From the NCBI GenBank assembly GCA_964455095.1, contig CAYVUV010000077.1, positions 1 through 64,000 of the forward strand: a stretch of 64,000 nucleotides of DNA, written 5' to 3'. Source of the DNA: CAYVUV01 sp964455095. GTDB taxonomy: Bacteria > Desulfobacterota > Binatia > HRBIN30 > CADEER01. The notes beneath the pieces are model-generated. The model saw nothing but the letters and a program-made list of their open reading frames with translations, had not been told where the DNA came from and did no database searches. Below, piece after piece: positions 44,029 through 52,442 of this stretch; position 1 is the first letter of the stretch; each line of letters opens with the position of its first letter. Made by a program: the position numbers and the translations under genes.

Positions 44029-44959
44029 ACCGCTGCGCGTCGCGGTCGTCGGGGTCGGATATCTGGGCGCTTTCCACGCCGAGAAGTACGCCGGTCTCGC
44101 CGGCGTCACGCTGGTCGGCGTCGTCGACACCGACCGCGCCCGGGCCGAGGAGATCGCCGCGCGCGTGCACACCCGTGCGCTGGTCGATTACCGCGACCTT
44201 CTCGGCGAGGTCGATTGCGTCAGCCTGGCCGTCCCGACGGCGGCGCATTACGCCGTCGCGTCGGCGTTCCTCGAACGCGACGTCGATGTGCTGGTCGAGA
44301 AACCGATCACGGAAACGGCGGCGCAAGGGCAGCGGCTGGTCGACCTGGCGGCCGCGCACGGCTGCATCCTGCAGGTCGGCCACCTCGAGCGCTTCAACCC
44401 GGCGATCCGCTCGCTGGGCGGCGTGATCACCCGGCCGCGCTTCATCGAGTGCCACCGGCTGGCGCCGTTCACCGAGCGCGGCACCGACGTCGACGTGATC
44501 CGCGATCTGATGATCCACGATCTCGATGTCATCCTCAGCCTGGTCGATTCCGCCGTCGAGCGGGTCGAGGCGGTCGGCGTCCCCGTGCTGTCCGAGACCG
44601 TCGACATCGCCAACGCCCGCCTGCGTTTCGGCAGCGGCGCCATTGCCAACATCACCGCCAGCCGCGTCGCCCTCAAGCGCGAGCGCAAGATCCGCATCTT
44701 CCAGGAGGACGCCTACGTCTCAGTCGACTACGGCGACCGCAGCATCCGCATCTGCCGCCGCTTGCCGGCGCCGGAGGGCGGGTTGCCGAGCATCGACGTG
44801 TCGGAACAGACCTTCGGCGAGGCCGACCCGCTATTCGACGAGATCGAGGCCTTCGTGCACTCCGTGCGCACGCGCGAGCGACCGTTGGTCGATGGGGCCA
44901 CGGCGGTGCGTGCGCTGGAGGTCGCGGAGCGGATCAGCGCGGCACTGGAGTCGGCATGA
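44018..44959 (+). CDS. Gfo/Idh/MocA-family NAD-dependent oxidoreductase (GnnA candidate)
   Basis: A 313-residue protein. The N-terminal Rossmann fold starts VAVVGVGYLG near residue 10, EKPIT lies near 90 and GHLERFNPA near 125, and a C-terminal substrate domain follows. It lies between lpxI and lpxB with overlaps on both sides. In Acidithiobacillus the related GnnA gene sits between lpxA and lpxB and oxidises the 3-OH of UDP-GlcNAc for 3-amino lipid A. That role is possible here, but the partner aminotransferase GnnB is not in the window. Confidence 0.85.
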   Translation: MTSKPLRVAVVGVGYLGAFHAEKYAGLAGVTLVGVVDTDRARAEEIAARVHTRALVDYRDLLGEVDCVSLAVPTAAHYAVASAFLERDVDVLVEKPITETAAQGQRLVDLAAAHGCILQVGHLERFNPAIRSLGGVITRPRFIECHRLAPFTERGTDVDVIRDLMIHDLDVILSLVDSAVERVEAVGVPVLSETVDIANARLRFGSGAIANITASRVALKRERKIRIFQEDAYVSVDYGDRSIRICRRLPAPEGGLPSIDVSEQTFGEADPLFDEIEAFVHSVRTRERPLVDGATAVRALEVAERISAALESA

Positions 44960-46080
44960 GCGCTCCCCTGCGCATCCTGCTGGTCGCCGGCGAAGCCTCC
45001 GGCGATCTGCACGGCGCCGCCCTGGTGCGCGCACTCCAACAACGCGTTCCCGGCGTGGAGATCTGGGGCGTCGGCGGCGAACAGCTGCGCGCCGCCGGCA
45101 TGCACGTCCTGGTCGACACCGCGAGCGTCTCAACCATGGGCTTCACCGAGACCTTCGGCACGCTCGGGCGCCTGCTCAGCGCGTACCGCCAGCTGGTGCG
45201 GTTTCTCGACGCGCAGCGCCCCGACCTGTTGGTGCTGATCGATTATCCCGAGTTCAATCTCGCCCTGGCGCGCGCGGCGAAGCGGCGCGGGGTCCCGGTC
45301 TTCTATTTCATCGGCCCGCAGGTCTGGGCCTGGCGGCGCGGCCGCGTGCGCAAGATCAGCCGCCGCGTCGACAAGATGGGCGTCGTGTTCCCCTTCGAGC
45401 CGGCGCTCTACAACAACGGCCGCCAGCTGGCCGAGTTCATCGGCCACCCGCTGCTCGACATGGTGCGGGCGACGCGGACCCGGGCCGAGACCCGCGCTCG
45501 CTACGAGCTGGACCCCACCCGCCCGCTGCTCGCCTTGCTGCCCGGCAGTCGCCGCAAGGAAGTGCACGCGCTACTGGCGCCGATGTGCGCCGCCGCACGA
45601 CTCCTGGCCGCCGAGGGTTGGCAGGCCGCCCTGGCGCTGGCACCTGGACTGAGCGATGCCGACCTCACCGACGCGCTCGAGGGCCGCCCTCTCGATGTGC
45701 CGGTCGTGCGCAACGACACCTACAATGTCGTCGCCGCGGCCGACGCCGCCCTCGTCGCTTCCGGCACGGCGACGCTCGAGACCGCGCTGCTCGGTTGTCC
45801 GATGGTGATCGTCTACCGCGTCTCGCCCCTGACCTACTGGGTGGCGCGGCGCCTCGTCGCGGTCGATTGGATCGGCATGCCGAACATCATCCTGCAGCGC
45901 GCAGTCTTCCCCGAGCTCATCCAGGAGCAGGTGACACCCGAAGCCATGGCCGACGCCGTGCGCGGGTTGCGCGCGCGACAGCCGGAGATGGCGGCAGCGC
46001 TGAGCGCGCTGCGCGCCGAGCTCGGCGAACCGGGTGCCGCCGCGCGCGCCGCCGACCTGGCGCTGGAGCTGGTGCGATGA
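44956..46080 (+). CDS. lpxB: Lipid-A-disaccharide synthase LpxB
   Basis: A 374-residue GT19 enzyme: VAGEASGDLHGA start, IDYPEFN, YFIGPQVWAWRRGR, LLPGSRRKEV and VASGTATLETAL. It joins lipid X with UDP-2,3-diacylglucosamine. ATGA overlaps join it to both neighbouring genes. Confidence 0.96.
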   Translation: MSAPLRILLVAGEASGDLHGAALVRALQQRVPGVEIWGVGGEQLRAAGMHVLVDTASVSTMGFTETFGTLGRLLSAYRQLVRFLDAQRPDLLVLIDYPEFNLALARAAKRRGVPVFYFIGPQVWAWRRGRVRKISRRVDKMGVVFPFEPALYNNGRQLAEFIGHPLLDMVRATRTRAETRARYELDPTRPLLALLPGSRRKEVHALLAPMCAAARLLAAEGWQAALALAPGLSDADLTDALEGRPLDVPVVRNDTYNVVAAADAALVASGTATLETALLGCPMVIVYRVSPLTYWVARRLVAVDWIGMPNIILQRAVFPELIQEQVTPEAMADAVRGLRARQPEMAAALSALRAELGEPGAAARAADLALELVR

Positions 46081-47837
46081 GCTCACCACACCTGCGGCGC
46101 ATGGTCCGCTACCTGCGCCCGTATCTGTGGCCGCACTTCGCCGGCGCCATGGTGTGCATGGTGCTCTTCAGCGCCACCACCGGCGTCATGCCGTTTCTGG
46201 TGCGCGCCATCTTCGACGACATCTTCACCCGCAAGGACGTCGCCATGTTGCGGCTCCTGCCCGGGGTGATCATCGCCACGTTCATCGCCCGCGGCGTGCT
46301 GCAATTTGGCAGCAACTACCTCAGCGACTACGTCGGCAACCGCATCGTCACCGACCTGCGCAACGAGACCAACGACCACATCCAGCGCCTCTCGCTCGAG
46401 TTCTTCAACCGCCATCCCACCGGCACGCTGCTGTCGCGCGTCACCAATGACGTGTTCATGGTCGGCATGGCGTTGACCGACACCGTCGCCACGGTGCTGA
46501 AAGACAGCGTCTCGCTGCTGGTGCTGATCTGCGTCGCGTTCTGGCACGATTGGCTGCTGTCGCTGATCGCCTTCGTCGTCTTCCCCGCCTCGGTGCTGCC
46601 GATCGTGCGGCTGTCGAAGAAGCTGCGCCGTTTCGCCCGCAAGCGCCAGGTGTCGCTCGGCAAGCTCACCGCGCTGCTGCAGGAGACCGTGCAGGGCAAT
46701 CGCGTCGTCAAGGCGTTCGGCATGGAGGAGTACGAGCGGCGGCGCTTCGCCGACGAGAGCGAGGCGCTCTTTCGGCTGGCGATGCAGGTGACGCGCATCC
46801 GCGCCTTCACGACGCCGATGCTCGAGATCCTGGCCGCGTTCGGCATCGCCGGGGTGGTCTGGTACGGCGGCCACAGTGTCGTCAATGGCGGCCGCACGCA
46901 GGGGGCTTTCCTCGCCTTCCTCACCGCGATGTTCCTGCTCTACGAACCGTTCAAGACGCTGGGCAAAGCCAATACGGTCGTGCAGCAGGGGTTGGCGGCC
47001 GCGGACCGCGTCTTTGAAGTGCTCGACACGGTGCCGGCGGTGCAGGACCGGCCGCGGGCGCAGGTGCTGCAGGGCGTGGGCGAGGGCCTCGAGTTCGTCG
47101 ACGTGACGTTCGCCTACGAGGTCGAACCGGTACTCCAGCACATCGACCTCAGCATCCGCCGCGGCGAGCTCGTCGCGCTGGTCGGCCCGAGCGGCGGCGG
47201 CAAGAGCACGCTCGCCGATCTGGTGTTGCGCTTCTACGACGTCACCGGCGGCGCCATCCGCCTCGATGGGGTCGACATTCGCAACCTCACCCTCTCCAGC
47301 CTGCGCGCCCATCTCGCGCTCGTCACGCAGCACACGTTTTTGTTCAACGACACCGTGCGCAACAACATCGCCTACGGGTCGATCGACCAGAGCATGGAGG
47401 CGATCATCGAAGCGGCCCAGGCGGCGTATGCGCACGAGTTCATCATGGAGCTGCCGGACGGCTACGACACGATGATCGGCGAGCTCGGGCTGCGCCTGTC
47501 GGGCGGCCAGCGCCAGCGCATTGCGATCGCCCGCGCCCTGCTCAAGAACGCCCCGATCCTGGTGCTCGACGAGGCGACGTCGGCGCTCGACAATGAGTCC
47601 GAACGGCTGGTTCAGCGCGCGCTCGACACCCTGATGCAGGGGCGCACCACGCTGGTGATCGCGCACCGGCTGTCGACCATTCGCTCCGCCGACCGCATCG
47701 TCGTGCTGGTGCGCGGCCAGATCGTCGAGCAGGGGACGCACGAGCAGCTGCTGGCCCTCAATGCCGAGTACCGCAAGCTGCACGACCTGCAGTTCGCCAG
47801 CCCGGCCGAGGTGGCCGAGGAGCCGGCGCTCCAGTGA
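46077..47837 (+). CDS. msbA: Lipid A export ABC transporter MsbA
   Basis: A 586-residue type I ABC exporter with a six-helix domain (about 15-320) and an NBD: Walker A GPSGGGKST, signature LSGGQRQRI, Walker B ILVLDEATSA, H-loop VIAHRLST. It flips core-lipid A across the inner membrane. Context (lpxB upstream, waaA and lpxK downstream) supports MsbA over other exporters. The start ATG overlaps the lpxB stop. Confidence 0.94.
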   Translation: MSSPHLRRMVRYLRPYLWPHFAGAMVCMVLFSATTGVMPFLVRAIFDDIFTRKDVAMLRLLPGVIIATFIARGVLQFGSNYLSDYVGNRIVTDLRNETNDHIQRLSLEFFNRHPTGTLLSRVTNDVFMVGMALTDTVATVLKDSVSLLVLICVAFWHDWLLSLIAFVVFPASVLPIVRLSKKLRRFARKRQVSLGKLTALLQETVQGNRVVKAFGMEEYERRRFADESEALFRLAMQVTRIRAFTTPMLEILAAFGIAGVVWYGGHSVVNGGRTQGAFLAFLTAMFLLYEPFKTLGKANTVVQQGLAAADRVFEVLDTVPAVQDRPRAQVLQGVGEGLEFVDVTFAYEVEPVLQHIDLSIRRGELVALVGPSGGGKSTLADLVLRFYDVTGGAIRLDGVDIRNLTLSSLRAHLALVTQHTFLFNDTVRNNIAYGSIDQSMEAIIEAAQAAYAHEFIMELPDGYDTMIGELGLRLSGGQRQRIAIARALLKNAPILVLDEATSALDNESERLVQRALDTLMQGRTTLVIAHRLSTIRSADRIVVLVRGQIVEQGTHEQLLALNAEYRKLHDLQFASPAEVAEEPALQ

Positions 47838-47847
47838 GCGCGCGGTC

Positions 47848-48540
47848 GTGAGCAGCCGGTCCACCCGCCGCCGCTCGCGCTGGCGCCAGCCGTTGCTGCG
47901 CCTGCTGACGCGCCTCGCACCGCCGGTGGTGTCCGCCGCGCTGCGCCTGCTGAGTTGGACGCTGCGCCCGCGCTTCATCAACGATCAACCGCTGCGCGCC
48001 GTGTTGGCGAGCGGCGAGGCCGTCATCGTCGCGTTCTGGCACAATCGACTGCTGATGATGCCACTGGTCGCGCCCGGCCAGCGTTTCTGCATCATGGTGA
48101 GCCAGCACCGCGATGGCGAGATCGCCACCCGCGCCCTGGCCGGGTGGGGCATTCGCACCGTGCGCGGCTCGACGACGCGCGGCGGGGTCGGCGGCTTCCT
48201 GCGCCTGCTCGATGCCTTCCGCGGCGGCTACACGTTGGCCGTCGTGCCCGACGGACCGCGCGGGCCGCGCTACGTGGCCAAACCGGGCGTGATCCGGCTC
48301 GCCAAGGCAACCGGAGCGCCGATCTATCCGGTCACCTTCGCCGCCCGGCGCGCCACCCGCTTGCGCAGTTGGGATCGCTTGATCATCCCGTGGCCGTTCA
48401 CGCGCGTCGCCATCGTGGTCGGAGCGCCGTTGCACGTCGGTCGCGAGGCGAACGCCGCGCAGCTCGAGGCCGATCGGTTGACACTCGAACGCCGCCTGGC
48501 TGAGCTGGCCGGTGCCGCCGAGACCGCCCTTGCCGACTGA
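47848..48540 (+). CDS. DUF374 lysophospholipid-acyltransferase-like protein
   Basis: A 230-residue protein of the DUF374 family found within lpx operons. It shows FWHNRLLMMPL, SQHRDGE, RGSTTRGGVGG and PDGPRGPRYVAKPGVI, reminiscent of PlsC/LpxL-type acyltransferases with an altered HxxxxD motif. It may add a secondary acyl chain to lipid A. GTG 47848 follows the msbA stop by 10 bases; the 3' end overlaps waaA by 29 bases. Confidence 0.85.
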   Translation: MSSRSTRRRSRWRQPLLRLLTRLAPPVVSAALRLLSWTLRPRFINDQPLRAVLASGEAVIVAFWHNRLLMMPLVAPGQRFCIMVSQHRDGEIATRALAGWGIRTVRGSTTRGGVGGFLRLLDAFRGGYTLAVVPDGPRGPRYVAKPGVIRLAKATGAPIYPVTFAARRATRLRSWDRLIIPWPFTRVAIVVGAPLHVGREANAAQLEADRLTLERRLAELAGAAETALAD

Positions 48541-49822
48541 GCGCTCCGCGGCGGAGCGGCTGGCCGAAGCGGCGTACGAGGCCGCGGCCGCCGTGGCCGC
48601 GCTGCTCTGCGTGCCGGCGTGGCCACTGCTGCGTCGACGCGGGCTGGCCGAGGGCATCGGCGAACGACTCGGCCGCCTGCCGCCTGCCGCGTTGCACCTG
48701 CCGGCGGCGCCGCTGTGGATCCATGCCGCCTCGGTCGGCGAAACCCGTGCCGCGGCGCCGCTGGTCGCCGAGCTGCGCCGCCGCTGTCCGAGCATCCCCC
48801 TGGTGGTGTCGGCCACCACCGCAACCGGGCGCGCCGTGGCGGCCGCCGAGCTCCATCCCGACGTGGCGATGCTCTTGCCGATCGACGCGCTGCGGATCAT
48901 CGAGCGCGTCTTCTGCCGCCTGCGGCCGCGCGGGCTGATCCTGGTCGAGACCGAGATCTGGCCCGGCATGCTGCGCGCCGCGCAGCGCGTCGGAGCGCCG
49001 GCGGTGATGGTCAGCGGCCGCCTGTCGGCGCGCACGCTCGCGCGCTACCGCTGGGCCGGGCCGCTGTTCCGCGGTGCGGTGCGGCGCCTGAGCGCGTTGG
49101 GCATGCAGAGCGCGGGCGACGCCGAGCGCATCATTGCGCTCGGGGCGCTGCCCACGCGCGTGCAGGTCACCGGCAACCTGAAGGGGAGCGCCGCGCCGGC
49201 GCCGGCAGACGCGCCGCCGCTGGCCGGTCTGGGCCGCCGCCCGGCGTTGGTCGCGGCGAGCACGCAGCCGGGCGAAGAGGAGTTCGTTCTCGCCGCCAGC
49301 GCCGGGCTCTGGGAGGGGCGGCGCGACCTGCTGTTGATCCTGGCGCCGCGCCGCCCCGAGCGCTTCGACGCGGTCGAGCGGCTGGTGGCGGAGGCCGGCA
49401 TGCGCTATCAGCGCCGCAGCCGTATGGGCAGCCAGCTCGACCCCGACACCCAGGTGCTTCTGCTCGACACGATCGGCGAGCTGCCGCGCCATCTCACGAC
49501 CGCTACGGCCGCGTTCGTCGGCGGGACGGTCGCGCCGCTCGGTGGCCACAATGTCCTGGAGCCCGCCGCCTGCGCCGTTGCGGTCGCCTTCGGCCCGCAC
49601 ACGGCCAACGTCGGCGAGGCAGCGGCGGCGTTGGTCGCCGGCGGTGGCGCGGTGGAAGTTCGCACGCCGGCCGAGCTGGGCGACTTCTGGCGACGCATGC
49701 TGGCGCGGCCCGCCGAGGCCGCGGCGATGGGAGCGCGCGCACGTGCCGTGGCGGCGGAGCGCGCCGCGGCCCTGCCGCGCACCTGGGCGCTGATCGCCGG
49801 GCCGCTGGGGCTGCCCGCATGA
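48512..49822 (+). CDS. waaA: Kdo transferase WaaA (KdtA)
   Basis: A 436-residue GT30 enzyme: IHAASVGET near residue 70, LVETEIWPGM near 150, SGRLSART, GNLKGS, and GGTVAPLGGHNVLEPA near 340. It transfers Kdo to lipid IVA. GTG 48512 lies inside the preceding gene; the stop overlaps the lpxK ATG. It could be mono- or bifunctional; a downstream Kdo-kinase-like gene hints at a single phosphorylated Kdo. Confidence 0.94.
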   Translation: MPPRPPLPTERSAAERLAEAAYEAAAAVAALLCVPAWPLLRRRGLAEGIGERLGRLPPAALHLPAAPLWIHAASVGETRAAAPLVAELRRRCPSIPLVVSATTATGRAVAAAELHPDVAMLLPIDALRIIERVFCRLRPRGLILVETEIWPGMLRAAQRVGAPAVMVSGRLSARTLARYRWAGPLFRGAVRRLSALGMQSAGDAERIIALGALPTRVQVTGNLKGSAAPAPADAPPLAGLGRRPALVAASTQPGEEEFVLAASAGLWEGRRDLLLILAPRRPERFDAVERLVAEAGMRYQRRSRMGSQLDPDTQVLLLDTIGELPRHLTTATAAFVGGTVAPLGGHNVLEPAACAVAVAFGPHTANVGEAAAALVAGGGAVEVRTPAELGDFWRRMLARPAEAAAMGARARAVAAERAAALPRTWALIAGPLGLPA

Positions 49823-50901
49823 GCTTGAGCGAGCGCGTCCGCGAATCGGTCTGGCCGCGGCGCGGTTGGTTCGGCCGCGCCGGGTACGCCGTCTTGCGCC
49901 CGCTCAGCGCCTTGTTCGGCGTCGGCGTCGGGCTGCGCAATCTCGGCTATCGCCTCGGTGTCCTGCGCGTGCGCCGCGCCGCGATGCCGATCGTCAGCGT
50001 CGGCAATCTCTGCGTCGGCGGCACCGGCAAGACGCCGTTCACCCTCTGGCTTGCCCGCAGCCTGGCGGCGCGCGGTGTCCGCGTCGGCATTCTGTCGCGC
50101 GGCTACGGCGGCTCGGCGCGCGGTGTGACGATCGTGTCGCGTGGGGCGGGACCGGAGGTCGATCCGGAACAGGTCGGCGACGAGCCGGTGATGCTGGCGA
50201 GGAGCTTCGCCGGCCCGGTGGTGACGGCGGCCCGGCGCATCGAGGGGGCCGCCGCAATGGCCGAGCTCGGTTGCGAGCTCGTTGTACTGGACGACGGCTT
50301 TCAGCACCGCGCCATCGCGCGCGCCTTCGACATCGTATTGGTCGACGGCCGGCGCGGGCCGCTGTTGCCGGCGGGGCCGATGCGCGAGCGGCCGAGCGCG
50401 CTGCGCCGCGCCGATGCGGTCGTATTGGTCGAGCGCGAGGACACCGCGCCGACGGCCGTGCCGGCCGCCGCGGCCGCCAAGCTCGTCTGTCACATGCGCA
50501 TGGAGCCGGCGGCGCTGGTGGAGTCGGTCGATCGCCAATGGCTGGAACGGCCGCTGTCGTGGCTGGCGGGGCAGCGCGTCGTGGCGGTGGCCGGCATCGC
50601 GCGGCCGGAGGGGTTCTACGCGCTGTTGCGCCGTTGGGAGGCGGTGATCGAAGAAGTGTTCGAGTTTCCCGACCACCACCGCTACACACGCCAGGACTGG
50701 CAACAGATCGCGCGCAGCAGCCTGCAAGCCGATATGGTCGTCACGACCGAGAAGGATCTCGTCAAGTTGACGGCCTTTCCCTTTGCAACCGGTAAGCTCC
50801 TTGCGCTACGCATAGTGCCGCAGGTGGACCGGGCGGAGGAGTTGATCGACGCGATCCTCGCCAAAGCGGATCTGCCGTCGCACGCGGGAGGAAAAGCATA
50901 A
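49819..50901 (+). CDS. lpxK: Tetraacyldisaccharide 4'-kinase LpxK
   Basis: A 360-residue kinase with an N-terminal helix, the P-loop-type VGNLCVGGTGKTPF near residue 60, SRGYGG near 95 and the LDDGFQHR signature near 155. It phosphorylates the 4'-position of the lipid A precursor. Its TAA overlaps the ATG of the next gene by one base (TAATG). Confidence 0.95.
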   Translation: MSLSERVRESVWPRRGWFGRAGYAVLRPLSALFGVGVGLRNLGYRLGVLRVRRAAMPIVSVGNLCVGGTGKTPFTLWLARSLAARGVRVGILSRGYGGSARGVTIVSRGAGPEVDPEQVGDEPVMLARSFAGPVVTAARRIEGAAAMAELGCELVVLDDGFQHRAIARAFDIVLVDGRRGPLLPAGPMRERPSALRRADAVVLVEREDTAPTAVPAAAAAKLVCHMRMEPAALVESVDRQWLERPLSWLAGQRVVAVAGIARPEGFYALLRRWEAVIEEVFEFPDHHRYTRQDWQQIARSSLQADMVVTTEKDLVKLTAFPFATGKLLALRIVPQVDRAEELIDAILAKADLPSHAGGKA

Positions 50902-51074
50902 TGGCAATCAGTCGCGAACTACTCGAAATTCTGGCCTGTCCGAAGTGCAAGGGCGACATTCACTTGAACGACGCGCAAGACGGCTTGGTGTGCGATGCGT
51001 GCAAGTTGCTCTACCCGATCAAGGACGACATCCCGGTGATGCTGATCGACGAAGCCGTCCGCCTGCAGCCTTGA
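50901..51074 (+). CDS. Trm112/YcaR-like small zinc protein
   Basis: A 57-residue protein starting MAISRELLEILACPKCKG, with a second Cys pair in CDACK and the LLYPIKDDIPVML tail, matching the Trm112 (YcaR) family. It is directly coupled to lpxK as in enterobacteria, where ycaR also follows lpxK. Members bind zinc and stabilise methyltransferase partners; the partner here is unknown. Confidence 0.9.
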   Translation: MAISRELLEILACPKCKGDIHLNDAQDGLVCDACKLLYPIKDDIPVMLIDEAVRLQP

Positions 51075-51823
51075 CGCCCCCGGCGCGGCGGTGCGTGCCG
51101 CCCGGGTTCGTCCCCATCCGGCGCGGGCGGCTGCGCGGGTTGGTGCGCGCCGACGTCAGCGCCGCCGTGCTGCCGTTGCTCGAGCAGTGGGCGGCGGGTC
51201 GTTTGCCCGCGGCGCGGCCGTTGGCGGGCGGGCGCGGCGGTGTCGGCGCCTACGACCTGATGCCGGGCTTGCACGTCGTGCTGCGCCCGTATCGGCGCGG
51301 CGGGCTGGTGCGGCACTTCAGCCGCCAGCTCTACTGCGGCGTTTCACCGCGCCCGCTGCGCGAGCTGCGCGTCACCGCGCATCTGCGCGCCCTCGGCGTG
51401 CCGACGCTCGAACCGCTGGCGGCCGGCGTGCGCTGGGTACTGCCCGGCTGCTACCGCGGGGCCCTGGTGTCGCGCGAGCTGCCGCTGGCCGTCAACCTGT
51501 GGCAGTACCTGCGCGCCGTCGAGGCGCCCGAGCGCGAGCAGGTGTGTCGCGACGCGGCGGCCGTGACACGGCGCTTTCACGATGCCGGGGCCGTCCACCC
51601 GGATCTCAATCTACAGAACTACCTGGTTCAGCGCGGGCCGCGCGGCCGTGAAGTGCTCATCATCGACTGCGACCGCGTCCGGCTGCGCCGCGTCACGACG
51701 CGCGATCGCGAAGCGGCGTTCGCGCGCATCTGCCGCTCGATCCGCCGCCTCGATCCCACCGCCGAGGTCACGACCCTCGGCTGCGTCGAAGCCCTGCGCG
51801 AGATCGCGCTCGCTCCGTCCTGA
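51071..51823 (+). CDS. KdkA/WaaP-like lipopolysaccharide kinase
   Basis: A 250-residue protein with a kinase-like C-terminal half: HPDLNLQNYLV matches the HxDLxxxN catalytic loop and VLIIDCDRVRLRR the metal-binding Asp. The N-terminal VVLRPYRRGG segment supplies a Lys/Arg-rich nucleotide site. It resembles 3-deoxy-manno-octulosonate kinases. The TTG start (51071) overlaps the Trm112-like stop; GTG at 51095 is possible. Operon context with waaA and lpxK supports Kdo phosphorylation. Confidence 0.75.
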   Translation: MTPPARRCVPPGFVPIRRGRLRGLVRADVSAAVLPLLEQWAAGRLPAARPLAGGRGGVGAYDLMPGLHVVLRPYRRGGLVRHFSRQLYCGVSPRPLRELRVTAHLRALGVPTLEPLAAGVRWVLPGCYRGALVSRELPLAVNLWQYLRAVEAPEREQVCRDAAAVTRRFHDAGAVHPDLNLQNYLVQRGPRGREVLIIDCDRVRLRRVTTRDREAAFARICRSIRRLDPTAEVTTLGCVEALREIALAPS

Positions 51824-51830
51824 CAATTTT

Positions 51831-52283
51831 CTATTTCGACGAGCGCTCGCGGTCGGCGTACTCGAGCACTTCGACGGTGACGTGCTTGTTGCCGAAGCGC
51901 TTCGCCTCGGCATCGTTGGCGAGGTAGATGTCGATCTCCCGCCCGTCGATCTTGCGGCCGGTGTCCTCCACAACGTACTCGCCGTTGTACGGCCCGGCGC
52001 CACTGACGCGGATACGACTGCCGAGCGGCAGCACCGCCGGATCGGCCGCGACGATGCCCTTGCGCGTCGAGACGCCCGATGCGGTACGGCCCTCGATCGA
52101 ATAGGCGGTGGCGTGAAAGGTCATCCGCTCCGCGCCGGCGTGCGGCACTTCCGGCACCGGGACCTGGGCGGGCGGGGGCGGAATCGGTTGGGGTGGGACC
52201 GCGCCCGTGCTGCAGCCTGCCGCGTACCAGGCGACCAGCACCGCGAACACCCAGAGCATCACCGGTTGACGTCGTCGGGTCAT
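51831..52283 (-). CDS. 3D-domain lipoprotein (MltA/RlpA-like double-psi barrel)
   Basis: A 150-residue lipoprotein: signal peptide with WYAAGC lipobox, a Pro-rich spacer (about 27-45), then a 3D domain with three conserved Asp (VVEDTG, DGREIDIYLAND) and the start TFHATAYS. The fold is found in murein transglycosylases and RlpA-like proteins, suggesting peptidoglycan contact at the cell surface. ATG 52283 is used because earlier frames precede the signal peptide. Confidence 0.88.
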   Translation of the reverse strand: MTRRRQPVMLWVFAVLVAWYAAGCSTGAVPPQPIPPPPAQVPVPEVPHAGAERMTFHATAYSIEGRTASGVSTRKGIVAADPAVLPLGSRIRVSGAGPYNGEYVVEDTGRKIDGREIDIYLANDAEAKRFGNKHVTVEVLEYADRERSSK

Positions 52284-52407
52284 GCTCAGGTGTTTGAGCG
52301 AGAATCGTGCCGGGGCGGTCGTGGGCCTGATGAAGGTGTTCGAAGCCCAGTCAGCGGCAAAGCGTACAGGCGACACGCGCCGGTGGCTGCAGACCTTACC
52401 GCACTTG

Positions 52408-52436
52408 GGCGGAGCGCCCCCCACGGGCGCTCCGCC
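52408..52436 (-). terminator. Strong hairpin downstream of lon (possible terminator)
   Basis: A perfect 12-bp stem (GGCGGAGCGCCC and its complement) with a CCCAC loop lies 7 bases past the lon stop. No U-tract follows on the minus strand, so it may stabilise the 3' end rather than terminate on its own. Confidence 0.5.
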
Positions 52437-52442
52437 TCTGGC

